From positions 1,674,001-1,738,000 of the forward strand of contig JADFUC010000511.1 of assembly GCA_019722365.1 (NCBI GenBank): a DNA stretch of 64,000 nt. Reading direction: 5' to 3'. The position numbers were made by a program, and so were the translations under genes. This document shows positions 1 to 12,639 of this stretch, in pieces. Every line of letters starts with the position of its first letter. The first letter of the stretch is position 1. Origin of the DNA: Lithospermum erythrorhizon (Eukaryota > Streptophyta > Magnoliopsida > Boraginales > Boraginaceae). The notes under the pieces were generated by a model, which had not been told where the DNA came from, did no database searches, and worked only from the letters and a program-made list of their open reading frames with translations.

Positions 1-1160
1 ACAACTTTATCATAGTCGCATTAGGCCAAAATATTATCTTAGAATTTTATTAAATAATAAAGTATTTTTTTTAAAGGAAAAAAGAAACGGCAAAATAAAA
101 ACAAAAATCTTGAGGATTAATAAAACATTATATCATCAAAATATTTAAGATCAAACCAACATTAATTTGAAAATTATAAAAAATGTATTATCTTATAATT
201 TTAGCATATTATTAATTTAAACTCGAGTTAGGGCAGAGCCAAAAATATTATCTTAGAGAGTGTAGGCGATCGAAATCGATTTAATGATTAAACCTAATTT
301 TACGTAGTAGTTAATTTCGGGTGGCTAAAATACGTGCAGGGGAGTTTATCAAATAATTGAGTATTAATTTATGTCGAGTTTATTGTAGTTGATAATTGCA
401 ACAAATTTTTTTTTAAAGGCAACGAATTAATTTACTTTATCCACAGGTCGGGATGTGCCAAAAATATTATCTTAGAGGATTTATTAAATAATCGAGGTTT
501 CTCACATAGTTGATAATTGCAAAAAAGCGGAACCAGCATGAATTATTAATTTGTATACTATCGCCAGTGGTAGGCCAAATATTAAATTAGATAGTTTATT
601 AAATAATCGGGTGTAATTTATCAAGTTTCTATTGTAGTTGATAATAGAAAAAAAAATCAATAAATAAAAAAGGGCTGCATTATTAATTTGTACGCTTGTC
701 AAATTAAATTTAAAATGAAAGCAATGTATCTTGAAATTACATTAAATAATGGATTATATATTTATTGAGTTTCTAATGTAGTTGATAATTCTTGGCAAAT
801 ATATATATATATATATATAAGGAACAAAAAAACCCAGCATTATTAATTTAAGCCTTTTTATCAAGTCGGGGACGGGCCAAAAATATTATCATAGAGAGTT
901 TATTATTAATAATCGAGTTTTATCCCGGGTAGGATAAAAAAACCCAAGCACCCTACCTGACTAGTAGTGACCAAACATGTTATCTTAGAGTTTATTAAAG
1001 AATCGAATATTAATTTATCGAGTTTTTTATATTAGGTGATAATTGTAGGAAAAAAAATTAAAAAAGCAGAATTAGTAATTTAGCCTTTTTTGTCTAGAGT
1101 CGGGATCGACAAAAAATATAATCTTGTGAAAAGAGTTTATTAAATATCGAATATTAAATT
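1..1160. repeat. Degenerate AT-rich tandem repeat array
   Basis: A block of the type 'gccaaaaatattatcttag' followed by 'tttattaaataatcgag' recurs with variation near 23, 236, 455, 570, 873, 968 and 1106. It is usually followed by a 'gtagttgataattg' segment and an A-run. Spacing is irregular, roughly 95-220 bp, so the units have diverged and suffered indels. No open frame of interest is present. The array runs into the left edge of the window, so its true start is not visible. It could be a minisatellite or the tandem part of an unrecognised transposon. Confidence 0.7.
799..819. repeat. (AT)n microsatellite
   Basis: An uninterrupted AT dinucleotide run of about ten units, inside the degenerate tandem array. 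Confidence 0.9.
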
Positions 1161-3599
1161 CACAAGGTTTAAAAAAACTAAAATGATATTCTCCTACTGT
1201 AGCGTGAGGGCTGGCATCTAATGAATGTCCCGTAGCCTTGATCACTTTTATAATAACACTCCCAGGATATATATAATCTTTTCCTTTTTTTTGCATGCAC
1301 AGAGCGTAGACTTGTGAGTATAAATCACACACATACATACTTTGACAGATGTTAGGAAGATAAATAATTTGCAGATGATATTCATGTAGTATATATAATA
1401 TCCTTGGGCATTTTCGTCCACGACATTACAGAAAGAAACTTTTTTGCTGCAATAACTCACAACTTGCAAAAGAAAAATAAAGGAGCAGATAATTCATCAA
1501 TCTTTCTATCCATTTGACAAGACGAAGTTGTTATCACTTTCAAAAATTTGACAAAAGTAAATTACCTTGCACAATCGATAGAAGCCGATTTTCCATTCAT
1601 CTTTCAATTGTCTGTTCTAGAATTGTATGTTTATCTGATTCTTAATCTTTCATTTCGCATTTCTATATTTATTCTGCAATTCTTCTTTCTGCGAGATTTT
1701 CGCGTAAGTATATATCTATATATTTTTAATAAAAGCGGATGGAAAGATCCTACAGTTTATTCCAAAAATTACTAACAAAATAAGGAAATTAGATAGTCAG
1801 AGTAATAATAATGATTAAGGTTATGATATCTATTCATCGAGACTTCAGCGTTATGTTCTTCTTGACGATGAAATGCGTATATATATATCATTAATTACAT
1901 CACTTTATTAAATAATTATGTCTTTCAGTTACCTAATTACGTTTGCAAACTTTATCCATCTTACAACCTTACGAGGGAAAGCAAGATCGTAGCGGCGATA
2001 TATGGCGAGATATAGCCTATGATTCATACATATTGCGTCTGATATTTCGAATGTCGAGTAAGGACATACCACCTCGATATCAAATCCTAAAAAATAATAG
2101 CTTGATATAGAATATCCGGACGGGGAGAACTGCTTTAAATACCTTAGAATACACCTTAAGCGAGCCCAAATTTCTGATATTTTCTAGGCTTGATCTAATA
2201 TCGTCGGCCTTATCCCGGCAAATAGAGCGAATCTACTTAGTAGGTAAACGTAGAATAAAATGCAACCCTTTAATTTACTAACAATCGCTAAGTTAGAAAA
2301 ATAGGCTAAATTATATAATTAATATTCTTTTTTAATTGCCCAGATATAATGAGAATCATTTCCATTTAAAGCGTCAAACAAATCAACGAGATGACCGATG
2401 TTCAAAATTTCCTTTGTAAATCAAATGGCTGAGTATGTAATATGATCCTTTAATTTGAACTTGACAGACGATATTCCTTTGATAAACTAAATACAAGCAT
2501 CTTATAAGCAGACACTAAAAGATACTTTTTATTATTTATATCATCATAGGAAAATGTTGATCTAAAATCGGTTTATGGAATGAAATGATAAATTCAATGG
2601 GCATGTATTAGTAGAAGTTGTTAGATCAAATTCAGTAATTGTTGCAAAAAGGCTTGCCATTAAATCATTTCAAAATTAAATGATCAATTCTAAATTTAAG
2701 CGCTCTTTGAAATCTACTTACATTTACATATATATAATTCTATGGTGTTTCTAGCAGTTTTAAGAATAGCTCATCTTTTGCTATAAATCCATCTATCGAA
2801 ACTCTTGAACAACTTAAGAAGCTTGGTACCATAAAGTTACATTTTACATTATATTATACAATCAACGCCAACAAAAATCATTAATATCAACAAATAAATT
2901 TATGGTTTGGATTCCCTATTGCTCAGTTCAAAAATAGAAAATTAAAAACCGGCTGGCAGGGCAAACCAAAGAGCTCGTTACAGGGAAGATAACTGACCAG
3001 CATTGTTGCAGAGATTCTGGCTCAACTACCCGGTAAACTTTGTTTCTCCTTAAAAATTCATATGAATTTAAATAAAAACTATAGCTAACGCTTATCAGTT
3101 ACTAATTTCCTAACCTTTTCTTATAAACAAAAGGGTAGCTCTTATTGATTTAGAAGTCTTTGCTACTTACGGATACGTTAGCAAACTCTATTCGTTCATG
3201 CGTAACAAAACTAAGCATTAGGTAAAAATGTATGTGATCTAGCAAGAAAAAGTGATTACGACTCTCCCAGAGTAACGCCATTTCAATCAATTATTACTTT
3301 ACTTTTGAAATCAAACAACTTCCTAGCAAGTTAACACCTAATTACGAGGCCTATAGTTGTGCTATGTTAGGCTGACCAAACAAGCAATGACGATATGCCA
3401 AGTTGTTGAACAAGTTCTCAGACAACAACAAAGAGATATGCTCCGGCGATTGAAATGGTGATCATTTGGAATTTAATGTTTATATCAGATTTTAATTCTT
3501 TTCTTTTGGATGTTCTTTTCTCTTACAATGTAAAAATAGCATTCTTCTGATCAATTTACTATCATAAATCATAGGGACAAAACTAGGCGCTTCAATCAA
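1161..3599. other. Intergenic, no gene recognised
   Basis: AT-rich sequence with only short chance reading frames on both strands. No conserved protein motif, RNA gene or clear transposon terminus could be identified. Scattered GC-richer patches (for example near 2940-3010) may be eroded transposon DNA. Confidence 0.5.
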
Positions 3600-4860
3600 G
3601 CGAGGCTTGAAGACAAAAGTTTTGATGTTTTACGGCCTGACTTTAGAACGAAGGATTCGGATACAGCGCCGACTCTTAGCTTACAGCATGCTGGCGATTG
3701 ACTTCGCACTCAAGCGATGACTTCGGCTCATCACAGCAAAACAAATGAAATCGAGTTCTTGTTAGCTAGATTTAGCCTTAGAGGGGGGTGAATAAGGTTT
3801 AAGTTCTGATATTACTTTTTTCGAGGTTTTTAATCTTAAGAATCACGGAATTAATACACAATGAGAAAATAGATTAATGCTGATAAATCGACTACTGACT
3901 CGAAATATTAGTCAACAATATTAATAATCAAATTGATTAGCAATAATAATAAGATTACTTGAAAGTAAAGCGAGGAAAGAAAAAACAATACAGCGATTTT
4001 AACGAGAAACTTCGGTTCCTACTTTGACAAATCGGCTTTCAATATACGGGATACAGCCTGCTTCGCACTTGAAGAAATGTTTGAATCTGCTTTTAAGCAA
4101 CTTCTCTGAATCTATTGTAAACTTTTAGCCTCAGCTAAGTGACCCCAGTACCCAGCTAGATTTGACTCCTAATCGGCCTTGATTAGGAACCCAGGAAACA
4201 CGCTCCCGGGATTTGATATCTCTTCGGCCTAGAATAAGCATTACAATAACTTGGCAGGATTTCACTGTCTGATAAATGATTGAGGTGGAATTATCGCGCA
4301 AACTTCAAACTCTACAAAAAGATAATGATGAATTAAATGTAAAGTTATGACTTTGCTTTGGGTGCAATGGTGAATGCTCAAAAGGTCAAAAGATTTGCAA
4401 AAGTTGTTTGTGTTTAAAATAAGAGGCTTTAAATAGTGCACAAAATTTAAAATTTGAAAAGTTGCCGTCGTGACCTCGTGAGACCGAGTGCCGATGAGCC
4501 CTCGATGAATCGGGAGGCAAGCTATCAGAGATCTATCGAGAGAGTCGGGGAGTCTCGATCGCCGGGACCTGCTCGAGACGGGGGGTCTCGATGAGGTCGA
4601 TCATCGGGACGGGGAACCACTACCGATGGGGTCTCGATGAGTTTGTTTCTTTTTCTAAAAAATAAAAGATGGATTTCCGACCCGATTCTCAAAGCAGGCG
4701 ACACCACCGGTGTTTATGAGCTTAACCATGAATCAATCTATACTTAGGATTGAAATTCACGGACCGTCAGTTTTCGCTTCTAATAAGGTCATCGCAAAAG
4801 TCATTACTCACATATTTAAAAGCGATAATATCTTAGAGTGTAGGTTTCCTTCCTAAGCAC
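3600..4860. mobile_element. LTR-retrotransposon-like remnants
   Basis: The stretch contains 'gaggggggtgaataagg' near 3784, a phrase that resembles sequence seen in or near LTRs of plant retrotransposons (recalled, not checked). It also contains a GC-rich segment at about 4480-4650 with repeated 'tctcgatgag' and 'cgatggggtctcgat'. That segment is related, in reverse orientation, to the GC-rich part of the copia LTRs at 21280-21430 and 25850-25990. No coding domain remains. I read it as one or two LTR fragments; the boundaries are not defined. Confidence 0.4.
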
Positions 4861-6510
4861 TTATAAACAATAAAACAAGAGCTCCTTGAAAGACTTGGCG
4901 TTTTGATAGGCGTCCATGAGCCTCCGAACATCCGATCCAACATTTAAGCGTTTGAACATATTGAAATAAGCACAGAATACATGTTCACTTGAAAGCGGGA
5001 TTAGTTCGATTAAACAATTTGTTATCTTGAAATAAGTTTGAATGGGGCCACCATTATTCAACGATTCTGTTACTTGAAGCGTCGGATGAGTGAATTTTTC
5101 AAATAAATTCAATTATATTCCAAACTTGACATGCATCTTTTGTCTCTTGCAACTTCTGATATTCTGACAACATGCGTTTAATTCGTTTTTACCGTTGACT
5201 TACATTCGTATGTGGATGTTCGAAAAAAACTTATTTCATGTAGAATGAAGAGTAAAAGTAGCATCATTTACTTACTATTGAATATCGAAAAAATTTAAAG
5301 ATATCAGCAGCCAGACTTCTATTATTTTATAGAAATATTTCAATGTAAAATTGTTAAATGCAATAGTTATTTATATAAAAAAAAATTTGTTACCACAACA
5401 TTATAAAACTATAAGAACATTAGTCCTAAATTGAGCCACTTAACACGGGGCCCTGCTAACTAGTACACTATCTAATAATCTAGTGGAGGGCGAAAGTACC
5501 ACGGAGGCTCTTCCACGTACCTTGCCGTGCATCATTTGCTGTCTACTGTCTATTAAGCCCACCTGTGCACATCACATAATTTACTTATCTTCTAAGTTCT
5601 AAATCGTCTCTTTATATATCATCAATTTTTTTTTAATTTATTATTTTAACAATTAAAATGAATAAATTTTATAATAATAATTAACCTAATACTTTGAATC
5701 TGGGTTCAGATTAAAGGCCCTCTATTAGATTAAAATATTAAATTTTTTATTTAAAAGAAAAGATATGTCCAAATAAGTTGTTTGGGGCCCAGTTAGACTT
5801 TACTCGGCAGTCGGCATGTGGCGAGGTCTGAAACGGACAGCTTAAGATCCAAATAAAATTCGACAACTGGGAATGGCTTTCTTATTCCTAAATCCAGGAC
5901 CAGGATCAACTTCCACAGACAAACAACATGTGATCCATCCATAACACAAAAACAGACAAATCATTTGGGACCCATCTAGTAATTCCACTAACATTATAGT
6001 ATTCCCTCCACTTAATCTTAATTAACTATCTAATAACTTTTGTTAATCATTTTACAAAATTTATTCTAATATTAAATTAATCTTATTCTACTAACACGAA
6101 TGTGAATATGTCCTAATTACTTTGTAAAAGATTCTGGAAATAAGACGTTAGAAAATGAATAATGCGTAATTTTATCGCTTTATTTTTTAATTGATGAAAA
6201 ATGAAGTGCGGGTAATATAACATTTATAGTATATATGTTTTATAATTAAAATTTTAATATTATTTTGAATATTATGTTTGGTTTTTAATGCTCATGTTTA
6301 AGACACGGGTTAATAGAAGTAAAATTAAAAATAATAAGGAAATATATCTAACAAATATTTATGCTCGAAAATTGAATCTGAGAATTTTGTGTCAAATATT
6401 TCTTGAGTATTACGCGTGTCTTAGTTAAAAAAACCGATTGTCTTTAATTTTGAAAAGTCGATTGATATTTTGAAGAATAACATTTTTGACTAAAATTGGA
6501 AATTGGATGG
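4861..6510. other. Intergenic region upstream of MAX2
   Basis: AT-rich DNA. An open frame of 83 codons on the minus strand (4861-5112) matches no family I know, so I do not call it a gene. The part nearest MAX2 presumably holds its promoter. No clear TATA box could be assigned. Confidence 0.5.
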
Positions 6511-6639
6511 ATGGAGTAATTGGCAATTAGATTGATGCAAAATTTAAAGGAGTTGTGTTATTTGTTGTTTGGTTTGGCCTATGGCATGAGTAGTTTAGTC
6601 CTCATTTCATCTCCAAAATATCTTGAAACAAAAAAACAC
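6511..6639 (+). promoter_or_regulatory. MAX2 leader: minimal uORF and in-frame upstream ATGs
   Basis: Upstream of the family-conserved MAX2 start lies a two-codon open frame, ATG GAG TAA, at 6511-6519. After that stop the MAX2 frame is open. It carries two extra in-frame ATGs, at 6535 and 6586, before the conserved ATG at 6640. If the transcript begins upstream, ribosomes could start at either and add 35 or 18 residues. The added stretch contains a hydrophobic run (LCYLLFGLAYGMSSLVLISS). Whether this region is transcribed cannot be told from sequence. Confidence 0.45.
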
Positions 6640-8739
6640 ATGGCCGAAACAACAATCAATGACATCCCCGACGTGCTCCTTTCGAACATAATCTCCGGCA
6701 TCTCCTCCGTCCGCAGCCGCAACTCCGCCTCCTTAGTCTGCCGGAAATGGCTCACTCTCGAACGCTCCACCCGAACCCACCTCACCCTCCGAGGCAACAT
6801 CAAAGACCTCTTCATCCTCCCCACATGCTTCACTTCAGTAACACATCTTGACCTCTCCCTCCTCTCCCCATGGGGCAACCCCCTCTTCTCCACCACCACT
6901 TCCGCCGCCGATCCTTTTCTCCTCTCCCACCTCCTCCGCCGCGCCTTCCCTTCTGTGGCCTCCCTTACTATATACGCTCGAAACCCATCGATTTTTACGT
7001 ATTTGGCTTCTCAGTGGCATTTTATCAAACACGTTAAGCTCGTTCGATGGCATCAACGACCTCAGCTAGCTTCTGGGGAGGAATTGGATGAATTGTTCAA
7101 AGTGGCTTTTGAGTTGACTTCTATTGATTTCAGTTCGTATTATTGTTGGACTGATGATATTCCTCCGGTTCTTGAATCTCACCCAAATGTTTCGTCGAGG
7201 TTGACTAGTCTTGATTTATTGAATCCGTCGTTTTCTGAAGGGTTTAAGTCGGATGAGATTAAGGCAATCACGAAATCTTGCCCAAGTTTGAGTTTTTTTA
7301 AGGTGGTTTGTATGTTTGATCCTAGGTATCATGGACATGTGGGTGATGAAGCTGTTTCAGCTATTGCGGTGAATTGTAAGAAGCTGAGTGTTCTTCATTT
7401 AGCTGATGTTTCTGCTTTGTGTAATGCAAGGAAGGATCCTGATGATGATGGTTTTGCTCAAGAAGATGCGGTTATTACTGTTGCTACTTTGATTGAGTTG
7501 TTTTCTGGGTTACCATTGCTTGAAGATTTGGCGATTGATGTTTGTAATAATGTTAGAGATAGTGGTCCGGCTTTGGAAGTTCTTCATTCGAGATGCCTGA
7601 AATTGAGGTGTCTCAAATTGGGTCAGTTTCATGGGATTTCGATGCCGGTTGAATCTAAGCTTGATGGTGTTGCACTGTGTCAAAAGCTTGAATCTTTGTC
7701 TATAAGGAACGTTGCTGATTTAACTGACATGGGTTTAATTGCTATAGGTAGAGGGTGTTTGAGGTTGTCTAAATTTGAGGTCCAAGGTTGTAAGAAAATT
7801 ACGGTGAGAGGAATGAGGACTTTGGCTAGTTTGTTGAGTAAGACTTTAGTTGATGTGAAGATTTCTTGTTGTAAGAATTTAGGGGCTGAGTCTTCACTGA
7901 AGGCGCTAGAGCCGGTGCAGAATCGGATTAAGAGATTACACATTGATTGTATTTGGGTTAGTATAGAGCAATCTTTGAATCTTGATGGGATAGAGTACAA
8001 TTTTGATCTTAATGAACTGAATGGAGAAACAGATGATGGGGATGTATGCCATAGGGAAAAAAGAATGAAATTTTCATATGATTTGAACTCTTCTTTCGAT
8101 GAATTCGATGGCAATGCAGATGGCTATGGTGGCCGGACATGGGATAAGCTGGAAACACTCTCGTTGTGGATCCCTGTAGATGAGCTTCTGACTCCTTTGG
8201 CAGCCACGGGGCTGGAGGATTGCCCAAATTTGGAGGAGGTGAGGATCAAAGTAGAAGGAGATTGCAGGGATTGGTTGAAGCCATCAGGGCAGGAATTTGG
8301 GTTGAGTTCACTCATTCAATACCCGAAGTTGTCAAAAATGCAGTTGGATTGCGGAGACATTATAGGTTTTGCACACACTGCACCCCCAGGACAGGTGGAT
8401 TTGAGCTTGTGGGAGAGGTTTTACCTTCTTGGGATTGGACACTTGACATTGAACGAACTTGATTATTGGCCACCACAAGATAGAGATGTGAATCGGAGGA
8501 GCTTAACTTTACCTGCAGCTGGGTTGCTTCAAGAATGTCTTTCACTTCGGAAGTTGTTTATTCATGGAACTACTCATGAGCATTTCCTGAACTTTTTTCT
8601 CAGGATTCCGGATTTGCGAGATGTGCAATTGAGAGAAGATTACTATCCTGCTCCTGAGAATGATATGAGCACTGAGATGAGGGCAGATTCGTTGAGCCGC
8701 TTTGAAGCTTCTTTGAACAAGAGACAGATTTGTGATTGA
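6640..8739 (+). CDS. MAX2: F-box/LRR protein MAX2 (D3/RMS4 orthologue)
   Basis: This encodes the F-box subunit of the SCF ubiquitin ligase that works with D14 (strigolactone) and KAI2 (karrikin) receptors to degrade SMXL/D53 repressors in the nucleus. It is a single exon of 699 codons; Arabidopsis MAX2 has 693. Residues about 3-45 form the F-box (DIPDVLLSNII, RNSASLVCRKWLTLER). The remainder is leucine-rich repeats with the family's conserved blocks LDLSLLSPWG, CTFDPRY-like MFDPRYHGHVGDEA, DLTDMGLIAIGRGC, ISCCKNL, LSKMQLDCGD, ELDYWPPQDRDVN and the C-terminal helix region YYPAPENDMSTEMR. The start was chosen at MAETTINDIPDVLL because it aligns with the family N-terminus. An acidic, variable insert (GETDDGDVCHREKRMK) sits where other MAX2 proteins also vary. 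No break is visible, so it should be functional. Confidence 0.97.
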   Translation: MAETTINDIPDVLLSNIISGISSVRSRNSASLVCRKWLTLERSTRTHLTLRGNIKDLFILPTCFTSVTHLDLSLLSPWGNPLFSTTTSAADPFLLSHLLRRAFPSVASLTIYARNPSIFTYLASQWHFIKHVKLVRWHQRPQLASGEELDELFKVAFELTSIDFSSYYCWTDDIPPVLESHPNVSSRLTSLDLLNPSFSEGFKSDEIKAITKSCPSLSFFKVVCMFDPRYHGHVGDEAVSAIAVNCKKLSVLHLADVSALCNARKDPDDDGFAQEDAVITVATLIELFSGLPLLEDLAIDVCNNVRDSGPALEVLHSRCLKLRCLKLGQFHGISMPVESKLDGVALCQKLESLSIRNVADLTDMGLIAIGRGCLRLSKFEVQGCKKITVRGMRTLASLLSKTLVDVKISCCKNLGAESSLKALEPVQNRIKRLHIDCIWVSIEQSLNLDGIEYNFDLNELNGETDDGDVCHREKRMKFSYDLNSSFDEFDGNADGYGGRTWDKLETLSLWIPVDELLTPLAATGLEDCPNLEEVRIKVEGDCRDWLKPSGQEFGLSSLIQYPKLSKMQLDCGDIIGFAHTAPPGQVDLSLWERFYLLGIGHLTLNELDYWPPQDRDVNRRSLTLPAAGLLQECLSLRKLFIHGTTHEHFLNFFLRIPDLRDVQLREDYYPAPENDMSTEMRADSLSRFEASLNKRQICD

Positions 8740-8942
8740 TAGTACTACAGGAGCCAAATATATTTCACTGTTTTTTGACATTCAAATTGTTGTCAGATTT
8801 TGTAGTCTCCTAAAATAACCTTTTTGGTCAGTTTTCGAAGTTTTGTTTAATGTATTTGAGAGATCAATAGCACTGTAACTTTCTGTGTCAATGTAACAAT
8901 GGATTTGTTCCTCTTTTGTGTATCATCAACCATGAAACGATA

Positions 8943-8948
8943 AATAAA
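8943..8948 (+). terminator. Probable MAX2 polyadenylation signal
   Basis: An AATAAA hexamer lies about 205 bases after the MAX2 stop codon, in AT-rich sequence with T-rich tracts on either side. This spacing is normal for a plant 3' UTR. Confidence 0.5.
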
Positions 8949-8949
8949 G

Positions 8950-10450
8950 ATTTTAGGAGATGCATAATTGTTCCTCTTTTGTGTATCAAATATGCCAATA
9001 AGTTACTGATATCCCATTAGAGCAGATATATGCTCAAGTCTCAACATAATAAAAAATCATAAATAACTCGTCTGTCCTGCATTATTTTAAGCCTTTTCCT
9101 TTAGCTAATTTATTCTTGTGGCCACTCAAATGGATCAAGTAATACAGGGATGATATTTCCATGAATACAGTAGAAACAATATAAATGCAAATAAGAGCTC
9201 ATGTCAAGTCTGCAATTCAATATTATACTCTCCTATGCGGCTATGCCTCAACAAGATTTGATCATCAAGTGAAAGGCACTTTCCGTTATTGTAATTTGGT
9301 TATAGGCCCCCTCCTTTCATCCTTGCTAACCATTGGTCCGTCTGTATATGTAATACATAATTTACAAACATGATTCACATAATCACATATATCATATATG
9401 GCTTTGATGACCTGCTGTGTTTTTGTATGATATATACCGAATTGGAACAGATCCACCCCAATAACATGCTGGTCCAAATGATCTCGAACATGGTCGGACC
9501 AGAGGACACACTTGGCACTTAGCATGTCTAGTCCTGAATCTTGATTGTGCATACTCTTACCGAACTATGTTCTTACTACATAAAAGTTAAAACCTTCAAG
9601 TTGTCTCTATAGTCTATAGTCTATACCATAGAGATTTTTGCTTGCAAGCTTTTAAGTTATTTTCAAAGTTGGATTCAGACTCCCTGGTATCGTATATGCA
9701 CCTTATAATCAAGAACAAGGACTTATGTGGCATAAATTCTAATGCAACATATATACTACTAATAGTCTTTGAACATGAGCAACAATACGGAGTAAAAAGT
9801 AAGGAAATGGGAATATAGAAAATGACAGTTAATTGCAGAATGCAATTGTCAAGTGGTACAAAAATAAGATTTGCTTATTCAGAGGTTATCTAACAATGAA
9901 TCATAGAGTATTGAGGTGTCAAAATAATGTCAGAATGATTGCACATTTGTTCTTCTACCACTCTTATTCAATAGCCAAGTTGATAGTCACCTACATTTTA
10001 TTTTATTTTTCATTTTTTATCAAAAAATCAATTATATTTTTCTTCGTTCAAATCTCATAATTTATATTCTGAAAATAATCGATCATTTTTAGACTTCCCA
10101 TATCCCAGTCAAACAGTTTATGAGATAGATAAATCACAATAATATAAAATTTATGTATTAGAAACCTGTCAAATATCAAACCTAAATTTTTTTAAAATCC
10201 AATATGTTGGTTAATATGGTAATGCGCTATAAACCTATATTGCATCTAGATCATTTGATCCAGTCTCTATAATTTAATCGGTACTTTGCAAATGCAAATG
10301 CCAACATGTTACTTGCAAATGCAAGTGCCCCTAACATATCTTACGGTCAATATTTCGGGACAAGTAGTGTCAATTAGCCAAATACGACTATAATGAATGA
10401 AAGTAGGCAAGTCAAATGAGTAGCAAAGAAAGCAACGTATTGATTCTACT
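8950..10450. other. Intergenic, no gene recognised
   Basis: AT-rich sequence. The longest frame is 88 codons on the minus strand (9286-9552) and has no recognisable domain. No repeats with clear boundaries were seen. Confidence 0.5.
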
Positions 10451-10465
10451 AATAAGTTGAAAGAC
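10451..10465. repeat. LINE target site duplication, left copy
   Basis: The sequence aataagttgaaagac is identical to 14288-14302 and marks the 5' boundary of the LINE. Confidence 0.85.
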
Positions 10466-12639
10466 ACCTCTTCCTTTTTGAAATTACAATTGAACTAAAT
10501 GCACTGTGATATTCTCTATTTATATTTATGATTACCCACACTCCAACACAGAAAAAATGCTTGGAATTTAATCTAGACCATCTCAAACCCTACTTCCACC
10601 TCCCAATACCAGATGCTGGATTTACTTTAATTGTGCTCTATCATTCTATTAAATCACCAACCCGAAAAAATACCATCTCGTATTCTATTCACCTCCTTAA
10701 CTCCTCAACGCGATCACATCAAGCACCTCCCCTCACAGATGCAAATTTATTTGGTCCTGCTGGGTTTAAATTTAATTGCTTTAATTTAAAACTCGATCGT
10801 TAAACGGGCAATTGCTTTATGGTCAATCTCTTTCTGACTTCCTCTTGTGTTCGTATTCCTATCCAAAGATCCATCATGGTCCTCCTTAATATCTCAACAA
10901 AAAAATGGCAAATCTTCTGTTGCAAACCCTTCGAGTCAATCCTTCACACCTTAGCCTGACTTCCCTTTCTCTCATTATTGTGGACTCATGGACCATTCCT
11001 CTCTAAAATTCCAATTTCTTCCAACTCCCCACATCTGCACAATCTCAAAAATGTAAAAAAAACTATGAAAGACTAAAACAAACACAGAATTGGAAACATT
11101 TTCTCTCAAATTAAAAACATCCAAGATAAGTTTTCAACCTACCAAAATCACCTAAACTGTTCCAATCAATCTTCAAACCAATTTAAGAAGTCATTTGACC
11201 TCCTGAAATCTAAGAAGAATATTTGTCAACGAACAAAACTTTCTACCTGCAATTTCCTCTGGCTGAGATCAAATACCAAGTCTCCTTTCTACTCCCCATG
11301 TCAAGACAAGACTAAAATTAACAAATATCCTTGAACTCCAAAGACGATTCTCCTGGATCCTCATCTCTAATTCTAAGAAAAAAATTAGAAAACATTGAAA
11401 ATCCCATTTCTGAGGATTCGCTCAAAGCCAATCACCCACTCGCCTAAATCCCACTCCAATAAACTACATCCTTCCACCATAACTACCACACTCACACCCC
11501 CCCATCAAACTTCCTCCTTTTTTTGTCTTAACCTCCTTTCTCTCATGCAAGCATGGGTTAAAGTTGTTCTCCATGCCACACTCTCAAATCACCCGCCCTC
11601 ACGAATTTTCTATGACATTTTACCAAAATAACTAGACATTGTTAATGACGTAACCAAAGCCACTCTTGAGTTTCTTAATCGCTATATCCAAAGAAAATTA
11701 CAAAGACTTTATCACTTCTGATTCCCAAAATTGACACTCGGCCTCGATTAGTGATTATGACTTTTATTACCTCCTCAACGTTATCTATAAAACTGCCTCA
11801 AAAAGCTCACAACTGCCTTAAAACCATACTTGAACTCTTTGTTCCCTTTTCAAAACTGGCTCAGGCATGGTGAGGTGCCTGTGACAACATTATCATGGTC
11901 TGTGAACCACCCATACCATCGCATCTTCCAAAAAATAAAAGCACGGTATGGCTACCATCAAAATTGATATAAACTTTTGATCGTGTTAGTCGGGGACTTC
12001 TTTCTTTCAACCTCCTCGAAAGCCTTAACTTCCCTCCTCATTGATTCAACTCAGTAACTGCTCACTACAAGCATAAATACTATGTCACTGTACTTGGCCA
12101 AACGTCTCGACACTTCTTTTCCTGGCGCTGCTTTAAGCATAAGTGCGATATTGTTTACCCATTCTCTTGTGGCTCCTTTATCCCCGAGGCTCTCTCTTCA
12201 ACCCTCCTTCACCATCATGAAATAAAAAATATCAAAGGTGTTTCAATTGTAAAAAAAATGGTCCTCAAATCTCCCACCTTTTATTTATGAATGATAGTTA
12301 TTTCTTCATTCACCTGGATAACAAAAAAGTATTTTAGCTTTATCCTCTCGCTTTATTCTACCTTCGCAAAGATTCACAAGCAAATCATTAACTACCATAA
12401 ATCCATAATTACCTTTTAGCCCCAACACACCTCGCCATATTAAAATCGATTCTTCTTCTCTCGAAAGCATTTCCTTATCATCGGATACTCGTAGCTACTT
12501 CAGAGTTCCTCGACATTACCACTAATAGAAAATAAATTTTTGTGAACATTGTCGATAAAACTGCTATAAGAATTCTTTCTTTAGAATAGCAAGTTTCAAC
12601 TTTAAGTGAAGAGTCACGCCATCAAATCTATTCCCATGT

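Noticed and set aside
7680..8114. A 144-codon open frame antisense to MAX2
   Set aside because: It overlaps a strongly conserved coding gene on the other strand and has no protein-family features; it is a shadow of MAX2.
9286..9552. An 88-codon minus frame downstream of MAX2
   Set aside because: No recognisable domain, no neighbouring exons and no promoter signal; length is compatible with chance.
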